In this document: one piece after another, positions 8,589 through 16,381 of the stretch
Numbering within the stretch: the first letter of the stretch is position 1
How the letters are laid out: each line of letters starts with the position of its first letter
Assembly: GCA_910585045.1 (NCBI GenBank)
Contig: CAJUCD010000011.1
Coordinates: 1-49,037, forward strand
Length of the DNA: 49,037 bases
Direction: 5' to 3'
From: an uncultured Bacilli bacterium
GTDB lineage: Bacteria; Bacillota_I; Bacilli_A; RF39; UBA660
Position numbers and translations under genes: made by a program
The notes under the pieces: generated by a model
The model's database searches: none
Seen by the model: only the letters and a program-made list of their open reading frames with translations
Told to the model about the DNA's origin: nothing

Positions 8589-9289
8589 ACAATAGTTCCT
8601 ATTTTTTCACCTTTAACTGCTTTAACTATATTTTCTGCTTCACGTGTCCCAAAAACATGAATAGGAAGATTATTATCTCGGCACATTGCTGTAGCAGTTG
8701 AATCCATCACTTTTAAATCTTGATTTAATACTTCTGTAAAAGTAATATGATCATATTTTATAGCATCCTTATTGATTAATGGGTCATCAGAATATACTGC
8801 ATCAATAGACTTACCTAACAATAAAACATCAGCATTTATTTCTATTGCTCTTAAAACAGCTCCTGTATCAGTTGTAAAGTAAGGATGTCCTGTTCCACAA
8901 GCAAATATCACAACTTTTCCACTTTCTAAATGTTTAAGAGCTCTTTTTAAGATAAATGGTTCAGCTATTTCTCGCATTTCAATTGCTGTTTGCACACGAG
9001 TTTCTACCCCTGAAGACTCTAAAGCATCTTGTAATGCTAATGCATTTAAAGCAGTAGCTAATATACCCATATAATCAGCTGTTGCTCTATTCATTTCTTT
9101 TCCGTATCTGCCTCGCCAAAAGTTACCTGCACCAACTACTAAAGCAACTTCTACCCCCATATTTACAACTTCTTTTATTTGTTCCACTATTTTTTCCATC
9201 ACTTGAGAATTTAATCCAAACTTATCAGTTCCCGCTAAAACTTCTCCACTTAATTTTAATAATATTCTTTTATATTTAACCTGTTCCAT
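8576..9289 (-). CDS. pyrH: UMP kinase
   Basis: This 237-residue uridylate kinase of the amino-acid-kinase superfamily phosphorylates UMP to UDP in pyrimidine synthesis. It shows the phosphate-binding RILLKLSGE start, the VVGAGNFWRGR loop (about 55-65) and the GTGHPYFTTDT motif (about 132-142). The start is the ATG at 9289 with GGAGG just upstream; the longer reading would run through that site. In most Bacilli pyrH follows rpsB-tsf and precedes frr; here it stands alone, with a terminator on each side. A possible promoter (TTGATT, then extended TGTTAAAAT) lies just upstream. Assignment is secure. Confidence 0.96.
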   Translation of the reverse strand: MEQVKYKRILLKLSGEVLAGTDKFGLNSQVMEKIVEQIKEVVNMGVEVALVVGAGNFWRGRYGKEMNRATADYMGILATALNALALQDALESSGVETRVQTAIEMREIAEPFILKRALKHLESGKVVIFACGTGHPYFTTDTGAVLRAIEINADVLLLGKSIDAVYSDDPLINKDAIKYDHITFTEVLNQDLKVMDSTATAMCRDNNLPIHVFGTREAENIVKAVKGEKIGTIVDNK

Positions 9290-9341
9290 AATTCCTCCAT
9301 TTATTAATATAATTTTAACACGAATTAAAAAAAAATCAAAC

Positions 9342-9367
9342 AAAAAGAGCGACTTTAAAAATCACTC
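9342..9367 (-). terminator. Terminator downstream of the lectin-like gene
   Basis: The stem GAGTGA/TCGCTC with one G-U pair (9362-9367 with 9347-9352) is followed by five T on the minus strand, about 85 bases after the stop of the 9451-11175 gene. Confidence 0.6.
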
Positions 9368-9394
9368 AGTATATATAATAATTGGGATAATCCC

Positions 9395-9438
9395 TCTTGC
9401 CCACAAATAAAGTTAAAAGTAATGCATTATGGGCAAGA
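9395..9438. repeat. 9-bp inverted repeat after the lectin-like gene
   Basis: TCTTGCCCA (9395-9403) and TGGGCAAGA (9430-9438) are perfect inverted copies around a 26-base AT-rich loop that contains the palindrome AATGCATT. The palindrome GGGATAATCCC (9384-9394) abuts it. These are GC-rich islands in an AT-rich gap and there is no U-tract after the stem, so it is not an ordinary terminator. Confidence 0.55.
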
Positions 9439-9450
9439 TTTATTTTAAAG

Positions 9451-11175
9451 TTAATCTGCAACTATATAAGGATTATCTTTTGTTCCATTTCCACTAGATA
9501 TTGTTATATCTGATTTAAGATTTATTACTGGACGCACACCAGGGTCAGACCAATCGACATTATAACCTGTAAGATGTCCATATGAATCCACATGGAACGC
9601 GAGAACAAAATGGCTATCGCCCCAATTATAAGGAGACATCAACCAATAGTTTTGACCGTTATATAGATAATATAATATATTATTAGCATTTTTGCCGCCT
9701 GCAAATTCTACTTCATCCGCTGTAATAAGCCCTACTTTTAATATGTATGTATCGAGTGATGTGCAACTAAGCGTTGGGGCATAATCTATATACATTCTCT
9801 TAAATCCTGCATAAATAAAACCGTTATTTGATGCACTTGACCATGTTGAACCACTCTCTACATTTCTATCATTACAGTATTTACCATCTGCTATTTTGCT
9901 TGCATGACTTGCTAAATTTGAGTTATACCAATTTTCTAGTACTGTTTTAATCGTTGCATCTGTTCCTTCTGTTGTACTACTTGGTCTTTGCAACCCTTCT
10001 GTGTACTTCCATCCTACATATTCACTCTTGTTATAGCTTGAGTTATATGTTGTATTTGCTACTGCTAGGCTATCTGTTGTACTTGTTCCGTTACCATGAC
10101 ATGTTGTTCCATCATAGATTAATCTTATTGTTCCATCACCATTGATTCGAATTATTCGCCAACAATATCCTCCGAATTTTAAATAGTTTGTTGTAGAGGC
10201 TCCTCGCCAATAATATGATGTTCCTCCATACATTCCATCACTCACTTGTTGGATTCCTTCATCTGTTGTCGCTATCTTATCAAATTTTGTTTTGACTTCT
10301 GGATTTACTTCTATATTTCCAAGTACTGTATTTACTGTCTTTAATTTATTAAAATATAAATAACAGCTTGTTCCACTTTTGGTTAAATTACTTGTTATTA
10401 ATTCATTATTTTCCATTCTTACTGTTGCATTATTACTACATGTACTCTTCTCACTTAATACATATCCACTTTGTGGTATATCTGTTGTTTCTGTATAGTT
10501 TCCTGTTTCATCTCCTATGTATACCGCTAATATATTTATATCTGGTGAGGCATTACTTTCTTCGACTGTTACTTCGCCATTAAATGTTGCATTTATATCT
10601 GCACTTTGATCCTCATCTAAGTTTGGATATTCTAGTATTACATAGTAATAATAACTTACACCATCATTCACTGCTGTTATAAACTCATCTTTAGCTAATA
10701 TCTCTTTTGTACTATTCTTAACTATTGAGCCACTTGCTATTGATGTGCCAAGATTATCTATATTAGTAATTGTACATTCTTCATTTAATATTTGTACTCC
10801 ATTTTGAACTGATGTCTTCTTCTCACAACTTGCACTTACATTCATTTCGGTACTTGTTTTATATACTGTATAATTAATTTGGCTTATTCCATTTGTTCCT
10901 TTCCAAACTAAATTATATGGTATTAACTCATTATTTCCTGTTGCTGTTACTTTGATACTTGATATTGTTTTATGGCCAGGTAAAATGTCTGGATCATTAA
11001 ACTCTAGTTTCCCTTCTACTGTTAGAGTTGCTCCTTTTATTTTTGCTGTTGTTGCATTTCCTGTTGCTCCTTCACCACTTATTAGAAGCTGGCCGATATA
11101 ATAAGCCAAAGATACACTTATTACTAATAATAGACAACTTACTATTACTATTAACTTTTTATTTTTTCTTTCCAT
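9451..11175 (-). CDS. Secreted lectin-like protein with TasA/camelysin-like N-terminus
   Basis: A 574-residue exported protein. Residues 1-30 form a basic start and a hydrophobic helix. About 35-215 is a beta-rich domain with an LEFNDPDILPGHKT-type stretch, reminiscent of TasA/camelysin proteins (resemblance only). The C-terminal half (about 300-574) begins with FGGYCWRIIRINGDGTIRLIYDG and ends in WLMSP(Y)...GVRPVINL, the pattern of DUF6273-like, C-type-lectin-type surface proteins that many gut Firmicutes carry. Several cysteines could form disulphides. Codon use differs from the neighbours: it is richer in G+C, most clearly over 9560-9640 (codons such as GGC, CTC, GCG, TTC), which suggests acquisition or diversification. 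The ribosome site AAGGATAAAG supports the start. The ligand is unknown. Confidence 0.65.
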   Translation of the reverse strand: MERKNKKLIVIVSCLLLVISVSLAYYIGQLLISGEGATGNATTAKIKGATLTVEGKLEFNDPDILPGHKTISSIKVTATGNNELIPYNLVWKGTNGISQINYTVYKTSTEMNVSASCEKKTSVQNGVQILNEECTITNIDNLGTSIASGSIVKNSTKEILAKDEFITAVNDGVSYYYYVILEYPNLDEDQSADINATFNGEVTVEESNASPDINILAVYIGDETGNYTETTDIPQSGYVLSEKSTCSNNATVRMENNELITSNLTKSGTSCYLYFNKLKTVNTVLGNIEVNPEVKTKFDKIATTDEGIQQVSDGMYGGTSYYWRGASTTNYLKFGGYCWRIIRINGDGTIRLIYDGTTCHGNGTSTTDSLAVANTTYNSSYNKSEYVGWKYTEGLQRPSSTTEGTDATIKTVLENWYNSNLASHASKIADGKYCNDRNVESGSTWSSASNNGFIYAGFKRMYIDYAPTLSCTSLDTYILKVGLITADEVEFAGGKNANNILYYLYNGQNYWLMSPYNWGDSHFVLAFHVDSYGHLTGYNVDWSDPGVRPVINLKSDITISSGNGTKDNPYIVAD

Positions 11176-11404
11176 TCTTTATCCTTCTTCCTCTACTTTG
11201 ATTACATTATAATACTTTATATTTTGACTTTCATTAGTTTCGACAAAACTTATCAAAACATCTCTTTACTTTTATGTACGTCATTTGTAACATAAATAGG
11301 CGCATATATAACAAAATAAAAAGCACTACATTATGTTATATTTAATATACAATATTATTGAGTATATTTCAAGTAAATTATGTTATTTTACAGCAAAAAA
11401 ATGA

Positions 11405-11437
11405 AATAAAAAAAAATAAAGACTATTTAATAATCTT
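11405..11437 (-). terminator. Terminator of the sepF-divIVA operon
   Basis: An 8-bp stem with one G-U pair (11419-11426 with 11430-11437) and a 3-base loop is followed by a long T-rich run on the minus strand. It overlaps the divIVA stop. Confidence 0.65.
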
Positions 11438-11852
11438 CATTTATACTTTCAATAAATTCAATTTGTTCATCCACTACAGTTTTGAGTCTTCTTTTAAATA
11501 CGCCTACTCTCCTTTTCAAAAGTTCAGCATCTTGTTCTATTTTATCAGCTTTAAGTAAAGCATCATTAACAATTCTAGAAGCATTTCTTCTTGCATCTTC
11601 AATTACGCCTTTAGCTTCATCTCTTGCAACTTTTTTAATTTGATTAGAAGCATCTTCTGCAACCATTATCGCTCTATTTAAAGTACCTTCCATATTTTTA
11701 TACTTTTCCATATCTTGCTTTAATGATTGTATTTCTTCATCTTGCCTTTTTAATTTATTAAGCATATTCTCATATTCTGTTGTAACTTCATTTACAAAAT
11801 TATTTACTTCTAGTTTATTATAACCATTTAGGCTAGTATTAAACCTTCTCAA
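11427..11852 (-). CDS. divIVA: Cell-division/polarity protein DivIVA
   Basis: A 141-residue DivIVA-family coiled-coil protein that recognises curved membrane at septa and poles. The N-terminal membrane-binding segment is recognisable (FNTSLNGYNKLEVNNFVNEV, about 4-23), followed by a long heptad-rich coiled coil to the end with alanine-rich GVIEDARRNASRIVNDA. It is shorter than B. subtilis DivIVA (about 164). The start codon is TTG at 11852, preceded by AGGTGG. It is the last gene of the operon after sepF, matching the sepF-...-divIVA order of the Bacillus ylm cluster, but ylmG and ylmH are absent. A terminator follows directly. Confidence 0.9.
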   Translation of the reverse strand: MRRFNTSLNGYNKLEVNNFVNEVTTEYENMLNKLKRQDEEIQSLKQDMEKYKNMEGTLNRAIMVAEDASNQIKKVARDEAKGVIEDARRNASRIVNDALLKADKIEQDAELLKRRVGVFKRRLKTVVDEQIEFIESINEDY

Positions 11853-11885
11853 AGACTCACCACCTTAAGTTTTTACCAATATATC

Positions 11886-12287
11886 TTACCAATCTTCTTC
11901 AACTTCAGTTTTATTTTTCTCGGCTTCGTCAGAAATTTTTCCTTGAACATTAACATTTTTAGGAGTACATAAATATATTCCTACTCCAATCTTTTGCATA
12001 GTTCCACCTATAGCATATACACAACCACTCAAAAAGTCAATAATTCTCTTAGCTTGATCAGAAGTTACCCTCTTTAAATTAACTACTACACTATTGCGAT
12101 TTTTCAAATGATCTGCAATTTGCTGTGACTCTGAATATGCTCTTGGTTCTAATAGAATCATTTTATTTCCAGATTTATCTGCCTCTGCTAAAGCATCAGC
12201 CTCACTAACACTATAAAATTCATCTTCTGTTCCAGTTAATATATCATCGTCATCAGGATCCTTAAAAAGATTTTTTAATAGAGCCAT
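11886..12287 (-). CDS. sepF: Cell-division protein SepF
   Basis: A 133-residue SepF protein, which bundles FtsZ polymers and tethers them to the membrane. It has the amphipathic N-terminal helix (MALLKNLFK), an acidic linker, and a C-terminal alpha/beta core with KMILLEPRAYSESQQIADHL and VVNLKRVTSDQAKRIIDFLSG (about 43-90) ending near GGTMQKIGVGIYLCTP. The start is set by GGAGG upstream of the ATG. It follows three uncharacterised genes on the same strand and precedes divIVA by 33 bases, so division functions are transcribed with those unknowns. Confidence 0.94.
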   Translation of the reverse strand: MALLKNLFKDPDDDDILTGTEDEFYSVSEADALAEADKSGNKMILLEPRAYSESQQIADHLKNRNSVVVNLKRVTSDQAKRIIDFLSGCVYAIGGTMQKIGVGIYLCTPKNVNVQGKISDEAEKNKTEVEEDW

Positions 12288-12339
12288 AACTTTTTCCTCC
12301 TATTATAATAAGTTTTTTATTTCTAGCAAAAAATGAGAA

Positions 12340-12627
12340 TTATAAATACTCCATAATTCTAACATCTTTAGCTAATTTTTCAATCAATGATTTAGGATCA
12401 TATTTACTAAATATATCTACAAAATTACTATTATCCATTAAAAACATATCATGATAATTAATAAATATTTCCGATAAATTAGTAACTCCAATATTATTTA
12501 AATATTCTAAATTCTTTGATACTAGTTTTTTATGAGCTTCTAACTCTTTTATTAAAGTACTAGTCGAATTCTCTTTTAAAGCTTCAATGTCTTTTTTTTG
12601 AAATCCAAATTTCTCTAAGAATTTCAT
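12340..12627 (-). CDS. Small helical-repeat protein upstream of sepF (95 aa)
   Basis: I do not recognise a named family. The 95-residue product is predicted all-helical and has no signal or membrane segment. Its middle reads NLEYLNNIGVTNLSEIF (about 39-55) and its end FSKYDPKSLIEKL, a rhythm like the short helical repeats of mTERF-like proteins. Similar but diverged units can be seen in the two genes just upstream. Its ATG overlaps the TGA stop of the preceding gene (ATGA), so translation is coupled. It precedes sepF by 52 bases. A scaffold role in division or sporulation is inference from the operon alone. Confidence 0.65.
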   Translation of the reverse strand: MKFLEKFGFQKKDIEALKENSTSTLIKELEAHKKLVSKNLEYLNNIGVTNLSEIFINYHDMFLMDNSNFVDIFSKYDPKSLIEKLAKDVRIMEYL

Positions 12628-13511
12628 GCAGCTCTTCCCCTTCCAACACTTATTTCCATCTCCGGAATTGCATTTAAAATCATTTCAGCCTCAGGACTTC
12701 CAGGTACAACTCCTAATTCTTCCATTATATTATTTACCATACCCCTAGTTCCCAAAAATTGATACTCTTGTCTATCAATAGCTTCAGCCAAGCCTTTTGG
12801 AAGTGCACTAATAATACTAGCAAGTGTATTATTTGTAGCATTAGCTAAAACCAAATAATTTAATGTTTCAATAGTGTTATAATACAATTGTTGATCAAAA
12901 GCATCCATATTAGCAACAATATCATCTATTGATTGTTCAACAACTTGAGCATTAACATTTTGTGTTTCATTATTTAAAACAGTTGGTGTTGGAGCTTGAA
13001 CTGAAACTGGCGCTACTTGAGCAACAGGTTCTACCATAACTTCTGTAACTACTGGTTGCACAACTGCTTTTTCCACTACTACTGGAGATTTATTACTTTT
13101 AATATAAGCATCTAATAATTCTCTATTATCTAAAGCTTTTATAAAAGTATTATCTGGATTCAAGAAAGGTAAACCAGCATTCTTACAATCTTCTAATCTA
13201 TCTAAAAAGCTACTTTTAAATGTTCTAGGACTCATATTAGCACTATTTACAACATCTTTTAAACCTAGCGCCTCTATTCTTGATATACCTCTTTCAATCT
13301 CTGCTAAACCCTTAGCATCTACAGTCATAACTTTAGCAAAACTACCCTGGCTACTTTTTAAAACATAGCCATTATTTATAAATAAATCTTGTACTGCTCC
13401 TGGATTTGGAGCTATTGCTGAATCTGGCAAGAATTTCCCAGAATCAACACCTTCAGCTAAATCTAAACCAACATCTGGTCCTTTAGTATTTTTTGTAAAT
13501 AATAATATCAT
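12624..13511 (-). CDS. Unknown protein with Pro/Val/Gln linker in the sepF operon (295 aa)
   Basis: A 295-residue soluble protein of unknown function. Three parts are visible: an N-terminal helical part (about 1-140) with repeat-like units ISRIEALGLKD and RLEDCKNAGLPFLNPD; a low-complexity linker rich in Val, Pro, Gln and Thr (about 143-190); and an alanine-rich helical C-terminal part (190-295) starting IDDIVANMDAFDQQLYYNTI. No catalytic motif is evident. It starts at ATG 13511, 11 bases after GGGAGG. It lies 16 bases after the coiled-coil gene and overlaps the 95-residue gene by four bases. The architecture suggests a flexible adaptor joining two interaction domains. Confidence 0.65.
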   Translation of the reverse strand: MILLFTKNTKGPDVGLDLAEGVDSGKFLPDSAIAPNPGAVQDLFINNGYVLKSSQGSFAKVMTVDAKGLAEIERGISRIEALGLKDVVNSANMSPRTFKSSFLDRLEDCKNAGLPFLNPDNTFIKALDNRELLDAYIKSNKSPVVVEKAVVQPVVTEVMVEPVAQVAPVSVQAPTPTVLNNETQNVNAQVVEQSIDDIVANMDAFDQQLYYNTIETLNYLVLANATNNTLASIISALPKGLAEAIDRQEYQFLGTRGMVNNIMEELGVVPGSPEAEMILNAIPEMEISVGRGRAA

Positions 13512-13527
13512 TTTTTAATAAACCTCC

Positions 13528-14688
13528 CTAATATGCCATAAGTGGTACTTTCTTAGGATCTAAACCACTATTTTGTAATAAAATTATTGCTTTATCTAAA
13601 CCTCTATAATCATACTTAGTAAGTACTGTTGGATTTAAATATATATCTAAAGCACTTTTACCAATACGTAATAATCTATCAACTTTAGCTTCTAATTCTT
13701 TATCATATAATAAATTTATATTATCAACAAAGACATCTAAGCTTAGTTCATTATTCTTAAATATAGATACATTACGGCGAATAACTTTTTCATTAAAATG
13801 CTCTAATATATCTTCTAAATCAGTTGTTGTATAATCTAAATAATCTAAACCAATCTCATTAAATAAATCAATCAAGTCTTCTTTATCAAAAACTTTTTCT
13901 TCTTTGGCAGTGTCTACTTCTTTTTTCTCTAATTGAACAGTATCTTCTTTTACAGTTTCTTTTTCTTCCTCTACTTCTACAGTTTCTACTCTATCATTAG
14001 GTTCTTGACTTTTAGCTTCTTTAATAACCTCACCGATAGATTTTTTAACTGTTTCTTTTAAGCGATTATCATATTCATATAACCCATCTTCTGGGAACAT
14101 TAATATTTTAGCAGCTTCTCTTGTTTCTTCTTCACTAAAATCAAATTGTTCTAAAAGAGCCGTAATTGAATCTCTAGTAATATTAATATTTCCTGATAAA
14201 GCCAAATCAAAATACTCATTTAATTTCTCTTGATTAGCCATAGCAGTATCTTTTCTTATTCCTAATTCTTCAATTTTTGTAATAGCACTATTCATTTCTT
14301 CTTCAACTTTAACTAATTCTTCTTCACTTCTAGCTATTTCATCATTAACTTTTTCAATAGTTACAGGAAGCTTATCATTTAACTTCTCAGTTAAAGCCTC
14401 AGGATCAAAATTAATTTCTAAACGATCAATAACAGTCTCATAAGCCTTTTTATCAATACCATTTAAAACTTCAATTAATTTTTTACCTTGTTCATTTAAT
14501 TCTTTGCTATCATTTTGAAGTTCTGCTATTTTATCTTGTAAAGCGCTTTTCTCCTCAGTAGTTCTATCACGAGTTGCTTCAGATGCTATTCTCTCGCTTT
14601 CCATTTCTTTTAAAACCACACTATCACTGCCACGTAGATTATATAGTTTATCAAGAAGTTTATTAACTTCCACTTGTGATGTCTTCAT
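13528..14688 (-). CDS. Coiled-coil protein, first gene of the sepF-divIVA operon (386 aa)
   Basis: A 386-residue protein of unknown function. Residues about 10-165 are a long charged coiled coil. About 215-270 is a strongly acidic/basic linker rich in Glu, Lys and Val. The last 110 residues are helical with repeat-like units FKNNELSLDVF, RLLRIGKSALDI and LLQNSGLDPKKVPLM. The C-terminal repeats resemble those in the next two genes. The start is the ATG at 14688 with AAGGAG upstream; a GTG three codons earlier is rejected because it overlaps the spacer. It is driven by the promoter at 14715-14743. A structural role near the division machinery is inferred only from operon and shape. Confidence 0.65.
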   Translation of the reverse strand: MKTSQVEVNKLLDKLYNLRGSDSVVLKEMESERIASEATRDRTTEEKSALQDKIAELQNDSKELNEQGKKLIEVLNGIDKKAYETVIDRLEINFDPEALTEKLNDKLPVTIEKVNDEIARSEEELVKVEEEMNSAITKIEELGIRKDTAMANQEKLNEYFDLALSGNINITRDSITALLEQFDFSEEETREAAKILMFPEDGLYEYDNRLKETVKKSIGEVIKEAKSQEPNDRVETVEVEEEKETVKEDTVQLEKKEVDTAKEEKVFDKEDLIDLFNEIGLDYLDYTTTDLEDILEHFNEKVIRRNVSIFKNNELSLDVFVDNINLLYDKELEAKVDRLLRIGKSALDIYLNPTVLTKYDYRGLDKAIILLQNSGLDPKKVPLMAY

Positions 14689-14714
14689 GAAATCCACTCC
14701 TTATTCTATAAATT

Positions 14715-14743
14715 ATTATAGCAAAGGTAAATAGAAAAGTAAA
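14715..14743 (-). promoter_or_regulatory. Promoter of the five-gene sepF-divIVA operon
   Basis: On the minus strand, TTTACT (14738-14743), 17 bases and TATAAT (14715-14720), with an extended -10 (TGC before TATAAT), lie 27 bases before the first ATG. No other obvious promoter was seen between here and divIVA. Confidence 0.65.
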
Positions 14744-14763
14744 TACGAAAAATATTTTTTATC

Positions 14764-14789
14764 ATAAAAAAAGAACTTCTTTGTTCCTT
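14764..14789 (-). terminator. Terminator of the 160-residue gene
   Basis: The stem AAGGAAC/GTTCTTT (14783-14789 with 14770-14776, one G-U pair) is followed by seven T on the minus strand, directly after the stop codon. Confidence 0.7.
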
Positions 14790-15272
14790 TTACTTTCTCC
14801 CACCTTCATCAAACCCATTTATACATCCAAATTGCCATTTAAAATCTAGATAAAGCTTTTTAATTATATCATTCAATGTTAACCCTTCTCTTAAATATTC
14901 TTCTACAGTTTTTAAAAAATCATTATAAATAACATTATCTTTCATTTTTAGTAACAAACATTTAAAATTTGAATCAATATTATTTCTCATATTAACAATC
15001 ATAATAAAAAATAAATTAAAAATACTTTCACTGTAAAATTCTAAACCCCTTCCTAGTAAATTTTTAATAAGAACTAAAACATCAAACACAATACTTTCAC
15101 TATATTGTTGCTCTAACAATAACAAATATAATTCTTCTAAACCATATCTATTTTGAACACCTTTTTTACAATCTTTTATTTTTAATACTGCAAATTCTAA
15201 TGCTTCTACAAAAGAGAATTTTCTTAAAATATCCATATATTCTTCACAAATAACTTTATCTTGCTCACTCAT
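14790..15272 (-). CDS. Unknown helical protein (160 aa)
   Basis: I do not recognise this gene. It encodes 160 residues, mostly helical, with leucine-rich stretches such as LEELYLLLLEQQ (about 45-56) and FNLFFIMIVNM (about 85-95), a central hydrophobic patch that may be buried rather than membrane-spanning. There is no signal peptide. The start is the ATG with GAGGAAAG upstream. It has its own terminator, and an extended -10 (TGCTATAAT) sits just before it in the region shared with the divergent ABC transporter. It lies just upstream of the five-gene division operon, but a terminator and a promoter separate them. Confidence 0.55.
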   Translation of the reverse strand: MSEQDKVICEEYMDILRKFSFVEALEFAVLKIKDCKKGVQNRYGLEELYLLLLEQQYSESIVFDVLVLIKNLLGRGLEFYSESIFNLFFIMIVNMRNNIDSNFKCLLLKMKDNVIYNDFLKTVEEYLREGLTLNDIIKKLYLDFKWQFGCINGFDEGGRK

Positions 15273-15385
15273 AAACTTTCCTCGCTTAAGCTGCTATTAT
15301 AGCATTAATAATATTAAATTAAAAGCATAACATAATTATTATTTTAGAATATAATACCATGTAATATATTAAGGAGGAATATATT

Positions 15386-16381
15386 TTGAAAAAGAAAATT
15401 ATTACATTTTTAATTATTGTTATTTTATTAGCAATTGGTATCTTAACTTATCTTAAACTAACTAAAGAAGAAAATTCTAATAATTTAACTAAAGTGAAAC
15501 TTGCTGAAGTAACTCATAGTGTTTTTTATGCCCCATTATATGTCGCAATTGAAAATGATTATTTTAAAGATGCTGGTATTGATTTAGAAGTAATTTTAAC
15601 TCCAGGAGCTGACAAAGTTAGTGCTGCAGTTTTATCAAATAGTGTCGATATCGGTTTTGCTGGTACTGAATCAGCTATTTATGTTTATGAAGGTGGAGAA
15701 ACAGATTATCTAGTAACTTTTGCTGGTTTAACTAAAAGAGATGGCCAATTCATCATTGGTAGAGATTGCAATAAAGAGTTTAAACTTGAAGATTTATATG
15801 GTAAAGAAATCCTTGTTGGGCGACCAGGTGGCATGCCTGCTCTAAATTTCTTAAATGCCATGAAAAATAATAATGTTGATTTAAATAAAATAAATATCAA
15901 CTATGCTATAGATTTTGCTTCATTATCTGGATCATTTATTGGCGGTATAGGCGATTATGTTGATTTATTTGAGCCAACTGCTACTAGCGTTGTTAAATTA
16001 GGTAATGCTTGTATTGTCGAATCAATTGGTTCTTTATCTGGCGAAGTCCCTTACACTGCATTTTATGCTCGTAAAAGCTTTCTAAATAATAATCCAGAAT
16101 TAATTGAAAAATTCACAGAAGCTATAAATAAAGGTTTAGAATTTGTAAAAAACAATGACAGCAAAACTATCGCTAATATAATATTACCATCATTCCCTGA
16201 TAGTTCTTTAAATGATATTGAAACTATTATTAATAATTACAAAAAGTATGATTCATGGCTAGAAAATCCCTACATTACTGAAGAAAGCTTTAAAAATTTA
16301 GAAAATATTCTCTTAGATAATAAACTAATCAAAGATTACGTTCCTTACAATAAATTAATAAATAATTTTTATGAAAAATAA
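15386..16381 (+). CDS. NMT1/SsuA-type ABC transporter substrate-binding protein
   Basis: A 331-residue periplasmic-binding-type protein of the NMT1/THI5-SsuA-TauA fold. An N-terminal hydrophobic helix (about 4-25) is not followed by a lipobox cysteine, so it seems to be held by an uncleaved anchor. The core has EVTHSVFYAPLYVAIENDYF (about 41-60), the usual ligand-cleft region, then AGTESAIYVYEGG and VGRPGGMPALNFL. Known relatives bind sulfonates, nitrate, thiamine pyrimidines or riboflavin; the ligand cannot be chosen here. The start is TTG at 15386, fixed by AAGGAGG at 15371-15377. The next two genes encode the ATPase and permease, with overlaps. No riboswitch-like structure was seen upstream. 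Confidence 0.88.
   Translation: MKKKIITFLIIVILLAIGILTYLKLTKEENSNNLTKVKLAEVTHSVFYAPLYVAIENDYFKDAGIDLEVILTPGADKVSAAVLSNSVDIGFAGTESAIYVYEGGETDYLVTFAGLTKRDGQFIIGRDCNKEFKLEDLYGKEILVGRPGGMPALNFLNAMKNNNVDLNKININYAIDFASLSGSFIGGIGDYVDLFEPTATSVVKLGNACIVESIGSLSGEVPYTAFYARKSFLNNNPELIEKFTEAINKGLEFVKNNDSKTIANIILPSFPDSSLNDIETIINNYKKYDSWLENPYITEESFKNLENILLDNKLIKDYVPYNKLINNFYEK

Noticed and set aside
15290..15385. Possible riboswitch ahead of the ABC transporter
   Set aside because: The leader is short and AT-rich, with no thiamine-box or other conserved motif I can recognise.
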